From Ferruginibacter sp. (GTDB taxonomy: Bacteria > Bacteroidota > Bacteroidia > Chitinophagales > Chitinophagaceae), in the NCBI RefSeq assembly GCF_028288465.1, contig NZ_JAQBNR010000015.1, forward strand, positions 124,001 to 188,000: 64,000 nucleotides of DNA, read 5' to 3'. A program made the translations under genes and the position numbers. The notes below the pieces were generated by a model. That model saw only the letters and a program-made list of their open reading frames with translations, was not told the origin of the DNA and did not search any database. Positions 25,597-36,227 of this stretch are shown piece after piece; position 1 is the stretch's first letter; each line of letters starts with the position of its first letter.

Positions 25597-28389
25597 TTGA
25601 AAGTGCATTCAAAAAATGTTGACAAACAAATATTTGTTGTACTTTGTCATTTCAAAATTAACTTGTCAATTATTCTTTTGCCGTTCAAAATCCGCCACTT
25701 GCCAAACTTCCTGAAACAATTTTGTTTACTGGCCGCTTTATTACTGATTGCGCCAGGTTTATATCCCCAGTTAATTACCACCATTGCCGGTAATGGTACC
25801 GGCGGCTTTTCGGGTGATGGGGGGCCGGCATTGAGTGCTCAATTGGATAAGCCTGTAGGTATGTGTTTTGATGCCGCCGGTAATATGTTTATTGCAGAAT
25901 ACGGTAATCAGCGGATCAGAAAAATTGATGCGGTAACAGGATTAACAAGTACAATCGCTGGTAACGGTACCGGAGGCTTTTCCGGTGATGGCGGGCCGGC
26001 AATCAATGCGCAGCTAAATCATCCGGTTTATTTGGTGACTGATAAGCAGAACCACCTTTACATCTCCGACTACCTGAATTTACGGGTACGAATGGTAGAT
26101 CTTACAACAGGTATTATTACTACCATTGCAGGTAACGGAACAGAAAATTATGTCAGTGGCGCCAGGGCTGACCAAACAGGTATGTTGCCTTATGGGTTGG
26201 CTTTTGATAACAATGGCGACTTGTTTATATCGCAGCGGCCGGGCCCCTTTGCGAGCTATACTACTAATATTATCAGTAAGGTTAACATGCTGACGGGCAT
26301 TGTAACAACCTTTGCCGGTAACGGGCAATATATTTTTTCAGGTGATGGAGGGCCTGCTCTCCAGGCCGCTTTTTGTTATCCAATGGGTATGTGTTTTGAC
26401 GCATCCAACAATTTGTATGTGGCCGACAATATTGACGTCCGTATCCGGAAAATAGATGCCATTACGGGTATTGTTACCACTGTGGCTGGTGATGGCACAG
26501 TAAACGATAATGCTCCCGATGGAACACTTGCAACGCAAGTCGGCATATCTTCTCCTACGGATGTTAAAATTGATGCTGACGGTAACTTAATTTACGTGGA
26601 TTATAACAATATAAGCATCCGAAAAGTAAATATGTTAACCGGTGTTATGTCTACGCTTGCCGGTATGAGTAGCGCCGGTTTTGGCGCAGATTGTGTTTCG
26701 CCCACATCAGTGCCTATGGGGGAACCGCGGGCAGTGGCATTCGACTCGAAGGGAAATCTTTGTTTTACCGATCAGGATTATAACCGTATCCGTTCAATCA
26801 TTCCGGGAACGCCATCCAGTATCACCATTGCCCCATCCAGCAGCGATGTGTGCCTTCAAAATGTAGTTACATTTTCTGCTCATACAACCGGCGCAAGTGC
26901 CCAGGCTTTTTATCAATGGACAAAGAACGGAGTAAATGCCGGAACCAACAGCGATGCCTACACCGATACATTTCATAAAGGTGATGTGGTTGTATGTATG
27001 TTAACACCGGGTACTTGCGGCAATACACAAGTAGCCAGCGCCCCGTACACTTTAACTGGTACTTTTGAAGTTACTCCTGTTGTAACAATTGAAGCAACCT
27101 CAACAGAAATTTGTGCAGGTACTGCTATTACATTTACCGCCACCAATGTTAGCGGAAGTTTGAACCCTTCTTTTGAATGGTACATAAATAACCAGCTGGC
27201 AGCAACTGGCAGTACCGTTTTTAATAGCAATACCTTAAAGGATGGCGATATAGTGCAATGCATTATGCGGATGCCGATGTGTAATTTCGGTACCACCAAG
27301 GATTATTCAAATGCAGATACTATCAGGGTGTATACATCACTGCATCCAACTGTAGGTATTGCTGCATCCTCACCTGCCGTGTGCAAAGGTAGTCCGGTAA
27401 CTTTTATTGCAACCGTCTTAGAAACCGGTCCCGCGCCGGTATATCAATGGAAAATAAACGGGGCATCGGTGGGTATAAACAATGCTATATTTCAAACCGC
27501 GGGACTGCAAAATGGAGATGTTGTGAGTTGTGCGATTACAACCGCTCCGGCTAATAGCTGCCTGCCGGTTCAAACGGTAGCATCAAACGAAATAGTGATG
27601 ACAATTCAGGAACCTGTAAACCCGTCACTTCAAATTAAGGCATTGCAAACAGGTTTATGTCAGGGCGACTCTGTTCAGTTGTTGGCAGTTGTAACGCCCC
27701 AGATACAGCAAGCTGTTTTTAAATGGCAGGTGAATAATACGACTGTATCCGGCACCAATTTATATACCGTACAGCACGCTGCCGATGGAGATCAGATTTC
27801 CTGTTCAATTGATATTGGTGGGTGTGCAGTTGCGCCGACAATTACCTCCAATACTATTAAGTTGTTGGTACACCCTTTACCGTTAGTCACCTTAAACCCT
27901 GCGGATACTGTTGTTGGCGCAGGCGTCAGCGTGCAATTAACGGGAACTGTGCCGGGTACCGGTTTTAACTTTTTTTGGAGGCCCGCAGATAAATTACAAT
28001 CTTCCACAACACTAAACGCTATTACAGTGCCCATGCAAACTGCAACCACTTTTGAGTTGAATGTCACATCTGCTGACGGCTGTACAACAGTTAAAGAAGC
28101 AATCATTAAAGTAAATAGTAAACTGTACATGCCGGCTGCATTTACGCCCAACGGAGACAGGAAAAATGATGTATTCCGCATTCCGCCCAACGTATCGTTT
28201 CAGCTGGAATCTTTTAGCATTTTTGATCGCTGGGGAAATAAAATATTCAGTACATCCGACATCAGTAAAGGCTGGGACGGAACCTATATGGGCAAACCAT
28301 TTAGAAGTAATTCCTTCATTTTTTTAATTACAGGCAGAGATAATAAAGGGATTGTAAAACAAAAAGGCAGTTTTTTGCTCATACGATAA
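25597..28389 (+). CDS. T9SS-exported NHL-propeller and Ig-like repeat protein with CHU_C-type C-terminus
   Basis: This protein has up to 930 residues. The start is uncertain: no ATG precedes the hydrophobic leader (FCLLAALLLIAPGLYPQ), and TTG codons at 25597 and 25678 or one a few codons later are possible. Residues about 50-410 are NHL propeller blades repeating TTIAGNGTGGFSGDGGPA-type segments. About 415-780 contain four Ig/PKD-like repeats of roughly 90 residues, each with a Cys pair. The last 85 residues (FTPNGDRKNDVF, FDRWGNKIF, WDGTYMGKP) are the gliding-motility-associated C-terminal domain that directs export by T9SS and cell-surface attachment. It is probably an adhesin or glycan-binding surface protein; the ligand is unknown. 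Confidence 0.85.
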   Translation: MKVHSKNVDKQIFVVLCHFKINLSIILLPFKIRHLPNFLKQFCLLAALLLIAPGLYPQLITTIAGNGTGGFSGDGGPALSAQLDKPVGMCFDAAGNMFIAEYGNQRIRKIDAVTGLTSTIAGNGTGGFSGDGGPAINAQLNHPVYLVTDKQNHLYISDYLNLRVRMVDLTTGIITTIAGNGTENYVSGARADQTGMLPYGLAFDNNGDLFISQRPGPFASYTTNIISKVNMLTGIVTTFAGNGQYIFSGDGGPALQAAFCYPMGMCFDASNNLYVADNIDVRIRKIDAITGIVTTVAGDGTVNDNAPDGTLATQVGISSPTDVKIDADGNLIYVDYNNISIRKVNMLTGVMSTLAGMSSAGFGADCVSPTSVPMGEPRAVAFDSKGNLCFTDQDYNRIRSIIPGTPSSITIAPSSSDVCLQNVVTFSAHTTGASAQAFYQWTKNGVNAGTNSDAYTDTFHKGDVVVCMLTPGTCGNTQVASAPYTLTGTFEVTPVVTIEATSTEICAGTAITFTATNVSGSLNPSFEWYINNQLAATGSTVFNSNTLKDGDIVQCIMRMPMCNFGTTKDYSNADTIRVYTSLHPTVGIAASSPAVCKGSPVTFIATVLETGPAPVYQWKINGASVGINNAIFQTAGLQNGDVVSCAITTAPANSCLPVQTVASNEIVMTIQEPVNPSLQIKALQTGLCQGDSVQLLAVVTPQIQQAVFKWQVNNTTVSGTNLYTVQHAADGDQISCSIDIGGCAVAPTITSNTIKLLVHPLPLVTLNPADTVVGAGVSVQLTGTVPGTGFNFFWRPADKLQSSTTLNAITVPMQTATTFELNVTSADGCTTVKEAIIKVNSKLYMPAAFTPNGDRKNDVFRIPPNVSFQLESFSIFDRWGNKIFSTSDISKGWDGTYMGKPFRSNSFIFLITGRDNKGIVKQKGSFLLIR

Positions 28390-28468
28390 TATACATCATT
28401 TCACCAAACACAACAATTACTACAAGTGTAGATTTCGGCTGTTAATACAAACCGGATATTGCAAACTA

Positions 28469-30778
28469 TTATTTAACGCCCCAAGTATAATTTGGTTTAT
28501 CACCCAGTACATACACGAGTTGACCACCTTTGGTAATGTCTGAAAAGCTGATCCACGGCGTTTCAATTTTTTTGCCATTGAGTGTTACGGATTGTATGTA
28601 GATATTTTTGGCCGAATTGTTTTGAGTAATGATTTCAAATTTTTTACCTGCGTGATATTCTTGATCCAGCCAAATAGTTGTCTTATCAAACAAGGGAGCG
28701 GTCAACATTACTTTTGAATCTTTTTCCACACCACCGGTCATCTCAAAAAATCCCATGGCGGTATTTACAAACCAGCCAGACATCTGCCCTTCATCTTCAT
28801 CACCTTCCCAGCCTTTGTAGGGCGTCATGCCATAAAAAGCGTCCATTATTTTGCGGGTATACAGTTGTGTTAACCAGGGTTTGCCCGAGTAGCTGAACAA
28901 CCAGGCCGCCTGCATATTTTCTTCGTTGCCGTGATTGACATAGTATTCAAAACTGCTGTCCTGGTGCCGGTCAAAAACATAGGCAGTATAATTATGTTTT
29001 GCTGCTTTTTTAAATCCTTCTTCCAGCCGTTGATTGAACAAGTCTTTGCCCATCATTTCTATCAATCCGGGAACATCGTGCGGAACATACCAGGTGTATT
29101 GCCAGCCATTTCCTTCAATCCAGTTTTTGCCATTAAACGGATCATAATTTTTTTCCCAGTTGCCCATGGAATCTTTTGGTACCTGCCATTTTAATTTCGG
29201 GTGAAACTGGTTTTTCCAGTTTTGTGACAGCTTCATGCAATACACATAATCATCCGGCTTGCCCAATGCAAGGGCAAGTTGTGCGGTGCAATAGAAAGTG
29301 TACGCATAATCCAGCGTACGGGAAGAGCGTTCAATTTCATACGGCACGTAACCCAGCCGGGTAAAGTAATCCAGTTTTTCCATACCTGCCGTGCCTGATT
29401 TTTCTGTTCGCCCTCCCTGCTCTTTTGCATTGTGAATGATGGCCTTGTAAAATTTATCCAGGTCGTAGTTGCGAATGCCCTTTTGATAAGCGGCTACCAT
29501 CAGCGCAATTTCGTGGGTAACTTCCATAATGCCGGTATGTTCCAAACCCGTGGGGCCGTCACTCGTCCAGCCGGTTTTATCAAACAACTCCAGTTCTGTC
29601 TTTACCCAATTGTTCATCATATCAGGCGCAATGGTGGAGAGCAGGAAATTATAATTCCAGTAAGAATTCCAGAAAGCATCGCCGCCATACATTTTACCGT
29701 TGGCCGGCAGCTGCTGAATAATTTCTTTGGGGTCCCGGTATCTTCCGTCAGCATCGCTCCAGGTTTGTTTTGAAAAGCTTCTGTATAAGTTGGTGTAGAA
29801 TTTTGCTTTGTTCGCTTCATCTCCTTCTACAGTAATTTTCGACAACAAATCATTCCAATGATTCCTGGCAGCAAGCCTTGCCGTTGTAAAGTTCCAGCCA
29901 AAGCCATCCATTTCGGTGGCCAGGTTATTCCTTGCACCGGCCAAATCCACCAGTGATAAGCCCACCTTTAACTGAATGGATTCTTTATCGTGTACATCAA
30001 AGTTTACGAAGCCGCCAACGTTGCCATCGCCGGAAATCGCTGCGACATCTTTCTGGATTTTATTGCCCACCCAGCCATTTAAAGATTTAAATGGTTTACT
30101 GAACTGGATGGAGAAATAAAGTGTGTACTGGTCTTTGTTGATATCCACCGATCCTTCTACCAAACTATCATTTACTTTACGGATAATTCCATTGCTTACC
30201 CTCGCATTCATCTCCGTGGGAAAAAGCAGGCTGAGCAAAATACGGGCTTCTTCATTTTTAGCAAACGTGTATTGATGAAAGCCACAATGCGTGGAAGCAG
30301 TCATTTCTGCCAGGCAACCGGCATCATATAAAAAGCAGGAATAATAACCCGGTGAAGCTTTTTCCGTTTGCTTTTCAATGCGGGAATGAAAGCCTGCGCC
30401 TGCGCCACGATAAGGACTTGTTGCAGGTCCGGGCGTATTGGTGAAGTCCTGCACTGCAGGCATAATCATTAAGCCTGCCATGTTATATGCATGCAGGTGA
30501 CTAAAGCCGGTGACGTTTGCAATAGAATAATCGTAGCCGCTCATCCAGCCGGCATCCTGGTTATCTGGCCCCAGTTGTATCATACCATAAGGCACGCTTG
30601 CATAAGGTCCCAGCATCCAGCGTGCATTGGAAGTGCCGGTGAATATATTTACATAATCAACCGGCTGTTTTTGTTTTGTTGATTTATTTTGCTGGCCCGA
30701 AGTTGTTGCGGGCAACAGGAGTGTGGCAACACAAAAAATAAAAAAGGTAGTGTTTACCGGTGTCAATATTTTTTTCAT
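28469..30778 (-). CDS. GH92 alpha-1,2-mannosidase-type enzyme
   Basis: This 769-residue secreted enzyme belongs to family GH92, calcium-dependent inverting alpha-mannosidases acting on N-glycans and similar mannans. It begins with a signal peptide (ATTSGQ) and the family opening VDYVNIFTGTSNARWMLGPYASVPYGM. The hallmark acidic segment EGDEDEGQM lies at residues 658-666, and GGDAFWNSYWNYNF near 360 is also typical. It is transcribed opposite to the preceding cluster and divergently from the DUF2264 gene. It extends the glycan range of the region from fucose and galactose to mannose. Confidence 0.95.
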   Translation of the reverse strand: MKKILTPVNTTFFIFCVATLLLPATTSGQQNKSTKQKQPVDYVNIFTGTSNARWMLGPYASVPYGMIQLGPDNQDAGWMSGYDYSIANVTGFSHLHAYNMAGLMIMPAVQDFTNTPGPATSPYRGAGAGFHSRIEKQTEKASPGYYSCFLYDAGCLAEMTASTHCGFHQYTFAKNEEARILLSLLFPTEMNARVSNGIIRKVNDSLVEGSVDINKDQYTLYFSIQFSKPFKSLNGWVGNKIQKDVAAISGDGNVGGFVNFDVHDKESIQLKVGLSLVDLAGARNNLATEMDGFGWNFTTARLAARNHWNDLLSKITVEGDEANKAKFYTNLYRSFSKQTWSDADGRYRDPKEIIQQLPANGKMYGGDAFWNSYWNYNFLLSTIAPDMMNNWVKTELELFDKTGWTSDGPTGLEHTGIMEVTHEIALMVAAYQKGIRNYDLDKFYKAIIHNAKEQGGRTEKSGTAGMEKLDYFTRLGYVPYEIERSSRTLDYAYTFYCTAQLALALGKPDDYVYCMKLSQNWKNQFHPKLKWQVPKDSMGNWEKNYDPFNGKNWIEGNGWQYTWYVPHDVPGLIEMMGKDLFNQRLEEGFKKAAKHNYTAYVFDRHQDSSFEYYVNHGNEENMQAAWLFSYSGKPWLTQLYTRKIMDAFYGMTPYKGWEGDEDEGQMSGWFVNTAMGFFEMTGGVEKDSKVMLTAPLFDKTTIWLDQEYHAGKKFEIITQNNSAKNIYIQSVTLNGKKIETPWISFSDITKGGQLVYVLGDKPNYTWGVK

Positions 30779-31069
30779 AATTATGTGGAAAGAGTAAGTG
30801 TATTTTAAAGTTAAAGTGGATGTACTTCACTTAAAAGAGAATAAACCTTACCATTAAGCCATACAATCGTCCAGCTAAAATTGACTTATTTTTTTGATAC
30901 TTCAAAAGTTATTGCAGAAGCAACTTTGCTTTTGCAACAATAATAGCCAGAACCAACAACAGTATTGCGAAAGCTAATTTGATGCGGCGACTTTTTGCTG
31001 ATGGTACTGATATTGTAGCCTGAAGATTGAAAAAAAATGATGTACATTGACTCCCAATAAAGAATAGCC
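30779..31069. other. Divergent intergenic region
   Basis: About 290 bases separate the divergent GH92 and DUF2264 genes, so promoters for both should lie here. On the minus strand a taacttta (seven of eight to TAnnTTTG) is visible near 30808-30815, without a clear TTG at the right distance. Nothing else was recognised. Confidence 0.35.
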
Positions 31070-32329
31070 ATGGCAATCACTTCATGTCATCCAGTTAATA
31101 AACAAATAGCCTTCCGTTCAGTACTATTGCTGTCGGGTATATTTTTTCTTAGCCATGTTGCCGCACAGAAAACAGGAACGGTGCAGCAAGACAGGCAGCT
31201 CTGGCTTACTTACCTGGATAAAATAGCACGCCCGGTTTTAACCAATCTTGCCAACAATACTTTAAAAGAAAAAATGCCGGTGTTTTTATCTGAAAGGGTA
31301 GATAATAAAAATGCCAGGATGGAAGCTGCATACCTGGAAGCTTTTGGAAGAACGCTTGCTGGCATTGCTCCCTGGCTTCAACTGGACGAAGGCGATGGCG
31401 AAGAAAAAAAGTTACGGAATAACTACCGGCAGCTGGCAGCAAAGGCATTGGCAAATGCGGTGAATCCTGCCGCAAAGGATTACCTGTTGTTCAGCGGCAC
31501 CCAATCGCTGGTAGATGCTTCTTTTTTATCGCTGGCTTTAATCCGTTGTCCGTGGTTATGGCAACAGGCGGATACAGTTACTAAGCATAACGTTCAGAAT
31601 GCTTTTTTATTAACCCGCAATACCGTTCCCTATTACAGCAACTGGCTTTTATTTAGCGCTATGATTGAAGCCTTTTTTTGCAAGTACCAGTTGCCATATG
31701 ATAAAATGCGGATTGATTATGCCGTAAAAGAATTTACCCATCACTGGTATACCGGCGACGGGTTATTTTCTGATGGCATGCAATTTCACCTGGATTATTA
31801 CAACAGTTATGTTATTCAGCCTTACCTGCAGACTATTGTTAATATTATCAATAGAACAGATAGCAGCTATATATCCCTTGCGCCGACGCTGGATAAAATT
31901 GCCAAACGTTACGCAGTGATACAGGAGAGACTGATCAATACGGATGGTAGTTTTCCGGTAACGGGGAGATCCATTACCTACAGGGGTGGAGCTTTTCATC
32001 ATCTAGCCAATATGACTTACACCAGACAACTGCCACCGGAACTAAGCCCGGCACAAGTAAGGTGTGCATTAACAGCTGTAATAAAGAAAACTCTGGAAGC
32101 GCCTGCAACGTTCAATGAAAAAGGCTGGCTAAATATAGGGTTGTATGGTTCGCAACCGGGACTTGCGGAAGGGTATATCAATACCGGCAGTGAATACCTG
32201 TGCACACAAATATTTTTACCTTTGGGTTTACCTCCAACGGATGATTTCTGGAACATGCCTGCTGTGCCCTGGACATCAGTAAAAATATGGTCAGGCCAGG
32301 ATGTACCAGCCGATCATGCAGTTGAATAA
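31070..32329 (+). CDS. DUF2264 family protein
   Basis: This 419-residue protein has a signal-like N-terminus (SHVAAQ near residue 29). It matches DUF2264 by its overall character: RMEAAYLEAFGRTLAGIAPWLQLDEGDG near residue 84, NNWLLFSAMIEA-like SNWLLFSAMIEA near 187, and DGLFSDGMQFHLDYYNSYVIQPY near 225. The family has an (alpha/alpha) toroid fold related to heteropolysaccharide lyases and glycoside hydrolases and is often found in carbohydrate loci. Activity is not established. It is probably exported and could process the same glycan as the neighbouring enzymes. Confidence 0.82.
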   Translation: MAITSCHPVNKQIAFRSVLLLSGIFFLSHVAAQKTGTVQQDRQLWLTYLDKIARPVLTNLANNTLKEKMPVFLSERVDNKNARMEAAYLEAFGRTLAGIAPWLQLDEGDGEEKKLRNNYRQLAAKALANAVNPAAKDYLLFSGTQSLVDASFLSLALIRCPWLWQQADTVTKHNVQNAFLLTRNTVPYYSNWLLFSAMIEAFFCKYQLPYDKMRIDYAVKEFTHHWYTGDGLFSDGMQFHLDYYNSYVIQPYLQTIVNIINRTDSSYISLAPTLDKIAKRYAVIQERLINTDGSFPVTGRSITYRGGAFHHLANMTYTRQLPPELSPAQVRCALTAVIKKTLEAPATFNEKGWLNIGLYGSQPGLAEGYINTGSEYLCTQIFLPLGLPPTDDFWNMPAVPWTSVKIWSGQDVPADHAVE

Positions 32330-32540
32330 GTGCCATCACCAACATGAAGAGTCGCAGCTATTTTCAAAACGGAGTTGGTTTACATTTGATACAATCATTG
32401 TTACGGTAACTAAGTAACGTACATCTTCTGTTGTGCATTGGATAATTTTCAATCCAGGTAACTATAAAAGGTCATAAAATAAAATACCGGATAGCCGGAA
32501 AAAATTACTGCATCCAACCGTCAATTTTTAACGGTTAAAA

Positions 32541-34397
32541 TCATTGAATGGGTAAATCAAAAGCGCCTTCCGTAACTACTTTTCTGAGCGTACTTCCATC
32601 CAAAAGATTGGTCAGTTGTCCGCTGAACGTGCCTTTTATATTGGTAGCCGTTCTGCTGGTAATTTTGATAGTAAACGGAGGATTAGGAGCTAAAAAATTG
32701 CTGCTGGTATTCCAGATGGTAAATGACTGATCCGCATTCTGTAGAAAACAATCTATCTCAATGCGATATGTGCCAGGGGGAATAAAATGTTGCTCATCGT
32801 AGGTGCCGGGGTTCACTACAGAGTTATCATTCATATTTATAAAAAGTTGAAGCTGGGGAACAGTATTGCCATTCGGCTCTCCTGTAAATCCATCAAGAAA
32901 TAGATAAGGAACTGGTGTTCCCGTTAAATTATCAAATACTTCTGCGTGTGCCCTGTTATAGAAAGATGTATATACACCATCTATTTTGCAATTAAAGATA
33001 CCCGCAGGTGCTGCTGTAACAACTATATCAAACGTGCAGTTGGTATTTCCAACAGCAGGAGAAAGCGTACTGGTGCCTGCCGCAACCGGGGCGCCAAATC
33101 CCTGCAGGGTTACTGATATTCCTGTGGCGGCAGCTATAAACACACCGGTAGCGGAAAATTGAATACCATTTACCGCATTGGTGGTAATGGTATAAGGGCC
33201 GGCAGAAGTGACATCAACTTTTATGACAACCGTGTTGGCTGTGGTAAGAGGCGAATTGACCTGGTAAATTCCATTCACTACTGCGTTGTTGCATGCACCT
33301 GGCGAACCGCTAAGCGTAAAAACCGCAGGCGCCGCTACTTGTGCAAATGTAATATCAAAATTACAGGTAGCCGTTCCGGCGGATACAACAAATGTTTTAA
33401 CACCCGCTGCTGCGGGCGTGCCCGTTGCCGTAAGCGTAACTGTTTGTAAACCTGTTGTAACAAAGGTGCCACTGGCAGCAAAGCTAACTCCATTTACTGC
33501 TGCAGTACTGATAGTATAAGTTCCGGTGGCGGTAACGGTAACCTGTATTTTAGCTGTGTTGGCAGCGGTCATTGCAGTGCCACTGGTATAGCTGCCGGCA
33601 AGTGTAAACCCGGTACAATTACTGCCAGTTCCTCCAAGCGTATATATGGCTGCGGTTGCACCTGGGGTTACAGCAACTGTGAATGTGCAACTGCTGCTTG
33701 GGGTGTCTGCAGTTATATTAAAAGTGCCGGATGTGACCGGGGAGCCTGTGGCTGTTAAGGTAACATACTGAATGCCCGTATTGACAAACATGCCTGTTGC
33801 AGAAAAGGAAAGCCCGTTTACGGCTGTGGTTGTTATAGTATATGAACCGGCGGCAGTAACATTTACTCCGAGCTTCACAGTATTGGCTATGCCAACTGCT
33901 GCACCAGCCTTGAAATCCCCGCTTACCACGGCGCCGGAACAAGCACCGTCGGTGGCAGTTGCATAAGTGTACACTGCAGGCACAACATTTTCCGCAACGG
34001 TTGTTACGGCAATAGCACAGGTTGTGGCGCCATACCTGATATTAAAATTATTAGTTGTTGCTGATTTGGGTGTACCTTTTGCCAACAGATGAATTGTATG
34101 GATGCCGGTGCTGTTAAAATTGCCTTCAGCACTAAAGGAAAAACCATTTATAGTATCCGACACTATCCGATAACTGCCTGTTCCTGTAACATCTGCCTGG
34201 ATATCGATCGAATTGGCTGAAGTAAGAAGGGAGCCTGCTTTGAAGATACCGCTGACCGATGAGCCAAGACAATTTCCAGAAACAGATTTCAATGTTCCTG
34301 CAGATGTAGCGGCTGTTTCAAAACTATCCTCGCGCTGGCAGGAGCTTAACAAAATTATGGCAACTGATAGTTGGTAAAGCGTACGAATTAATCTCAT
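32541..34397 (-). CDS. Surface lipoprotein with four tandem ~100-residue repeats
   Basis: This 618-residue protein has a lipobox ending at Cys20 (LLSSC). Residues about 39-455 are four homologous repeats of roughly 100 residues. Each holds a Cys near the start, a FKAG or YTSG-like segment, ANTVKIxVxVTAxGxYTI, AVNGxSFSATGxF, QTVTLTATGxP, and a second Cys near the end, probably forming a disulfide in a beta-sandwich. The last 160 residues (CKIDGVYTSFYN onward) are a different, non-repeated domain. It is not a recognised named family. It is likely a cell-surface or periplasmic binding protein. The Thr/Ala/Ser-rich composition is typical of such repeats. Confidence 0.75.
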   Translation of the reverse strand: MRLIRTLYQLSVAIILLSSCQREDSFETAATSAGTLKSVSGNCLGSSVSGIFKAGSLLTSANSIDIQADVTGTGSYRIVSDTINGFSFSAEGNFNSTGIHTIHLLAKGTPKSATTNNFNIRYGATTCAIAVTTVAENVVPAVYTYATATDGACSGAVVSGDFKAGAAVGIANTVKLGVNVTAAGSYTITTTAVNGLSFSATGMFVNTGIQYVTLTATGSPVTSGTFNITADTPSSSCTFTVAVTPGATAAIYTLGGTGSNCTGFTLAGSYTSGTAMTAANTAKIQVTVTATGTYTISTAAVNGVSFAASGTFVTTGLQTVTLTATGTPAAAGVKTFVVSAGTATCNFDITFAQVAAPAVFTLSGSPGACNNAVVNGIYQVNSPLTTANTVVIKVDVTSAGPYTITTNAVNGIQFSATGVFIAAATGISVTLQGFGAPVAAGTSTLSPAVGNTNCTFDIVVTAAPAGIFNCKIDGVYTSFYNRAHAEVFDNLTGTPVPYLFLDGFTGEPNGNTVPQLQLFINMNDNSVVNPGTYDEQHFIPPGTYRIEIDCFLQNADQSFTIWNTSSNFLAPNPPFTIKITSRTATNIKGTFSGQLTNLLDGSTLRKVVTEGAFDLPIQ

Positions 34398-34414
34398 TAT
34401 TGTTAGTTGTGCGG

Positions 34415-34422
34415 TAAATATA
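34415..34422 (-). promoter_or_regulatory. -7 element candidate for the repeat lipoprotein gene
   Basis: On the minus strand this reads tatattta, seven of eight matches to TAnnTTTG, 18 bases before the start codon. The -33 position reads TTA rather than TTG, so support is weak. Confidence 0.3.
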
Positions 34423-34511
34423 TCGGATATTATGTAACCACTAAAAATAATTTAACACCAACTCAGTACACAATAAAATGAATGTATTTCCAACAGGCTC
34501 CTTCCTTTGGT

Positions 34512-36227
34512 TTAATATACAGAAGCTGTTGGCATAACATCTGCATCTTTAAAGGCCGCAATATAACTGTCTTTATAAAGCACAGCTTCGTTTTTTTTAC
34601 CTTCTGCCAACAGGCTTTGGTACAAGCCAAGCAGTGACCAGCCGTTGTTGGGGTTGGCAAGCAGATCTTCCCGGTATACTTTGTCTGCAGCGGAAGGTTG
34701 CTTCATTTTTAAAAGATACGCACCCAGGTATTGTCTTGCAGGCAGTATCCATTCCTGAGGTTCCCGGTAAATGAGCTTGTCCTCTTCTTCTACAGCGGTT
34801 CTCAAGGCGTTGATGGCATCGTTGGTTTTTCCTTCCGCATAATCAATTTCACCTTTTAATATGCCGGCTGCTATGCGGGCCATTTGTACGGGTGCGTTAA
34901 AAGGTATTGAACGGATAGCCAGCATCGTATCCTGCATGCCTGTCTGCAGATGATCCAGCAATTGCCGGGCGGCAGCTATATTCTTGTTGTGCACCTCTGA
35001 TAATCCCCTTGCAAAATCATCCAGTATCATTGCGTATTTCCAGTTTTCATTTGGTTTGGGTGTGGCTAATATCTGCTCCCATTTTCCCATCCGAACCATG
35101 GCCAGTACCGGCAGCATCAACACTTCCTGGCTATGCGGATCTTTATCAATACCTGTTGCCAGTGCCAGCATCCTGTTTTTTGCTCTTTGGTACAACGGAA
35201 CCGCCTTGCTGTACATTCCCGCGTTGATTGCACAAAATGACTGAACTGCATACACATGCACCATATTGTTTTTACCGATGTGTAAATTGGGTGCCAGGTC
35301 ATCTATTGTGTTGTTTGCCGTATTGGCATCTTCGTTTACTGAAACACCTTTTGCAAAAAGGCCGTTGCGCTGGTACATATGTGTAGCCATATGTACCATA
35401 TGTGCCACACCGGGCATGGCATCTTTTAATATTTCCGCACTGCGCAGGGCCAGTTGCGGCTCATGCGAGGCTTCAGTAAGATGAATATAATAGTGCAGTG
35501 CGGCAGGGTGCAAACGTTGCCGCTGCATAATACCTTCACAAAGGCCTACCAGCTCCTGCGTCCAGCTTTTTGGCGTGCCATCATTGTTCCAGAAATCCCA
35601 TTTATGTTGCAGCATAACTGCATCTACATACAGGGCTTTGATATCATCATCGCTTCTAAACTGCTTTACCAGTGCGTGCAAAGCTGCCGCATAATTGCTG
35701 TCCAGCTGAGGCCTGTCTGAGTTGCTTGTATCGGCAGAGTATCTTAGTTGCATAGCCTTAATTAATTCTCTTTCTTTCTCACTTGCACCAGGCATATGTT
35801 TGTTCATATCTTTCAATACAGCTGGTACCTCATTACCCATCTTATAATAATTATTATTGTAGTAAGGCCCCATGGCAAGGGCCTGGCCCCAATAAGCCAT
35901 GGCACAATTGTTATCAAAACGGGCGGCTTCTTTAAAAGAAGCCAATGCCTCCCTGAAATGATAGCTGTAATAAAAATTAAGTCCCTGGTTAAAATATATT
36001 TGGGTACTGTCATTGGTGGTGCTGATAGCATAACTGTAATGTCCCCATCCCGGCAACAGTGGAATAAATTTGCCATTATCCCCGGCCGTTACACCGGTTG
36101 CAGGAAAACCGCAGGAAATGATATCATGTTTTTCAGCGGCAGCGGCAACGGGTTTGTAAAAAGCTTTGCCTGCTACAAGTGCCAGCACGCAAAGTATAAG
36201 TACAGACGTGAATAATATGTTTTTCAT
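34512..36227 (-). CDS. Tetratricopeptide-repeat protein with signal peptide
   Basis: This 571-residue exported protein has a hydrophobic leader followed by a helical-repeat region with TPR signatures. Examples are YFNQGLNFYYSYHFREALASFKEAARFDNNCAMAYWG-type text near residue 80, PLYQRAKNRML near 327, and YLGAYLLKMKQPSAADKVYREDLLANPNNGWSLLGLYQSL near 515. HMVHMATHMYQRNG near 280 is characteristic of a group of such Bacteroidota proteins whose function is undescribed. It is followed on the same strand by the repeat lipoprotein after about 115 bases. It is probably a periplasmic scaffold. Confidence 0.8.
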   Translation of the reverse strand: MKNILFTSVLILCVLALVAGKAFYKPVAAAAEKHDIISCGFPATGVTAGDNGKFIPLLPGWGHYSYAISTTNDSTQIYFNQGLNFYYSYHFREALASFKEAARFDNNCAMAYWGQALAMGPYYNNNYYKMGNEVPAVLKDMNKHMPGASEKERELIKAMQLRYSADTSNSDRPQLDSNYAAALHALVKQFRSDDDIKALYVDAVMLQHKWDFWNNDGTPKSWTQELVGLCEGIMQRQRLHPAALHYYIHLTEASHEPQLALRSAEILKDAMPGVAHMVHMATHMYQRNGLFAKGVSVNEDANTANNTIDDLAPNLHIGKNNMVHVYAVQSFCAINAGMYSKAVPLYQRAKNRMLALATGIDKDPHSQEVLMLPVLAMVRMGKWEQILATPKPNENWKYAMILDDFARGLSEVHNKNIAAARQLLDHLQTGMQDTMLAIRSIPFNAPVQMARIAAGILKGEIDYAEGKTNDAINALRTAVEEEDKLIYREPQEWILPARQYLGAYLLKMKQPSAADKVYREDLLANPNNGWSLLGLYQSLLAEGKKNEAVLYKDSYIAAFKDADVMPTASVY

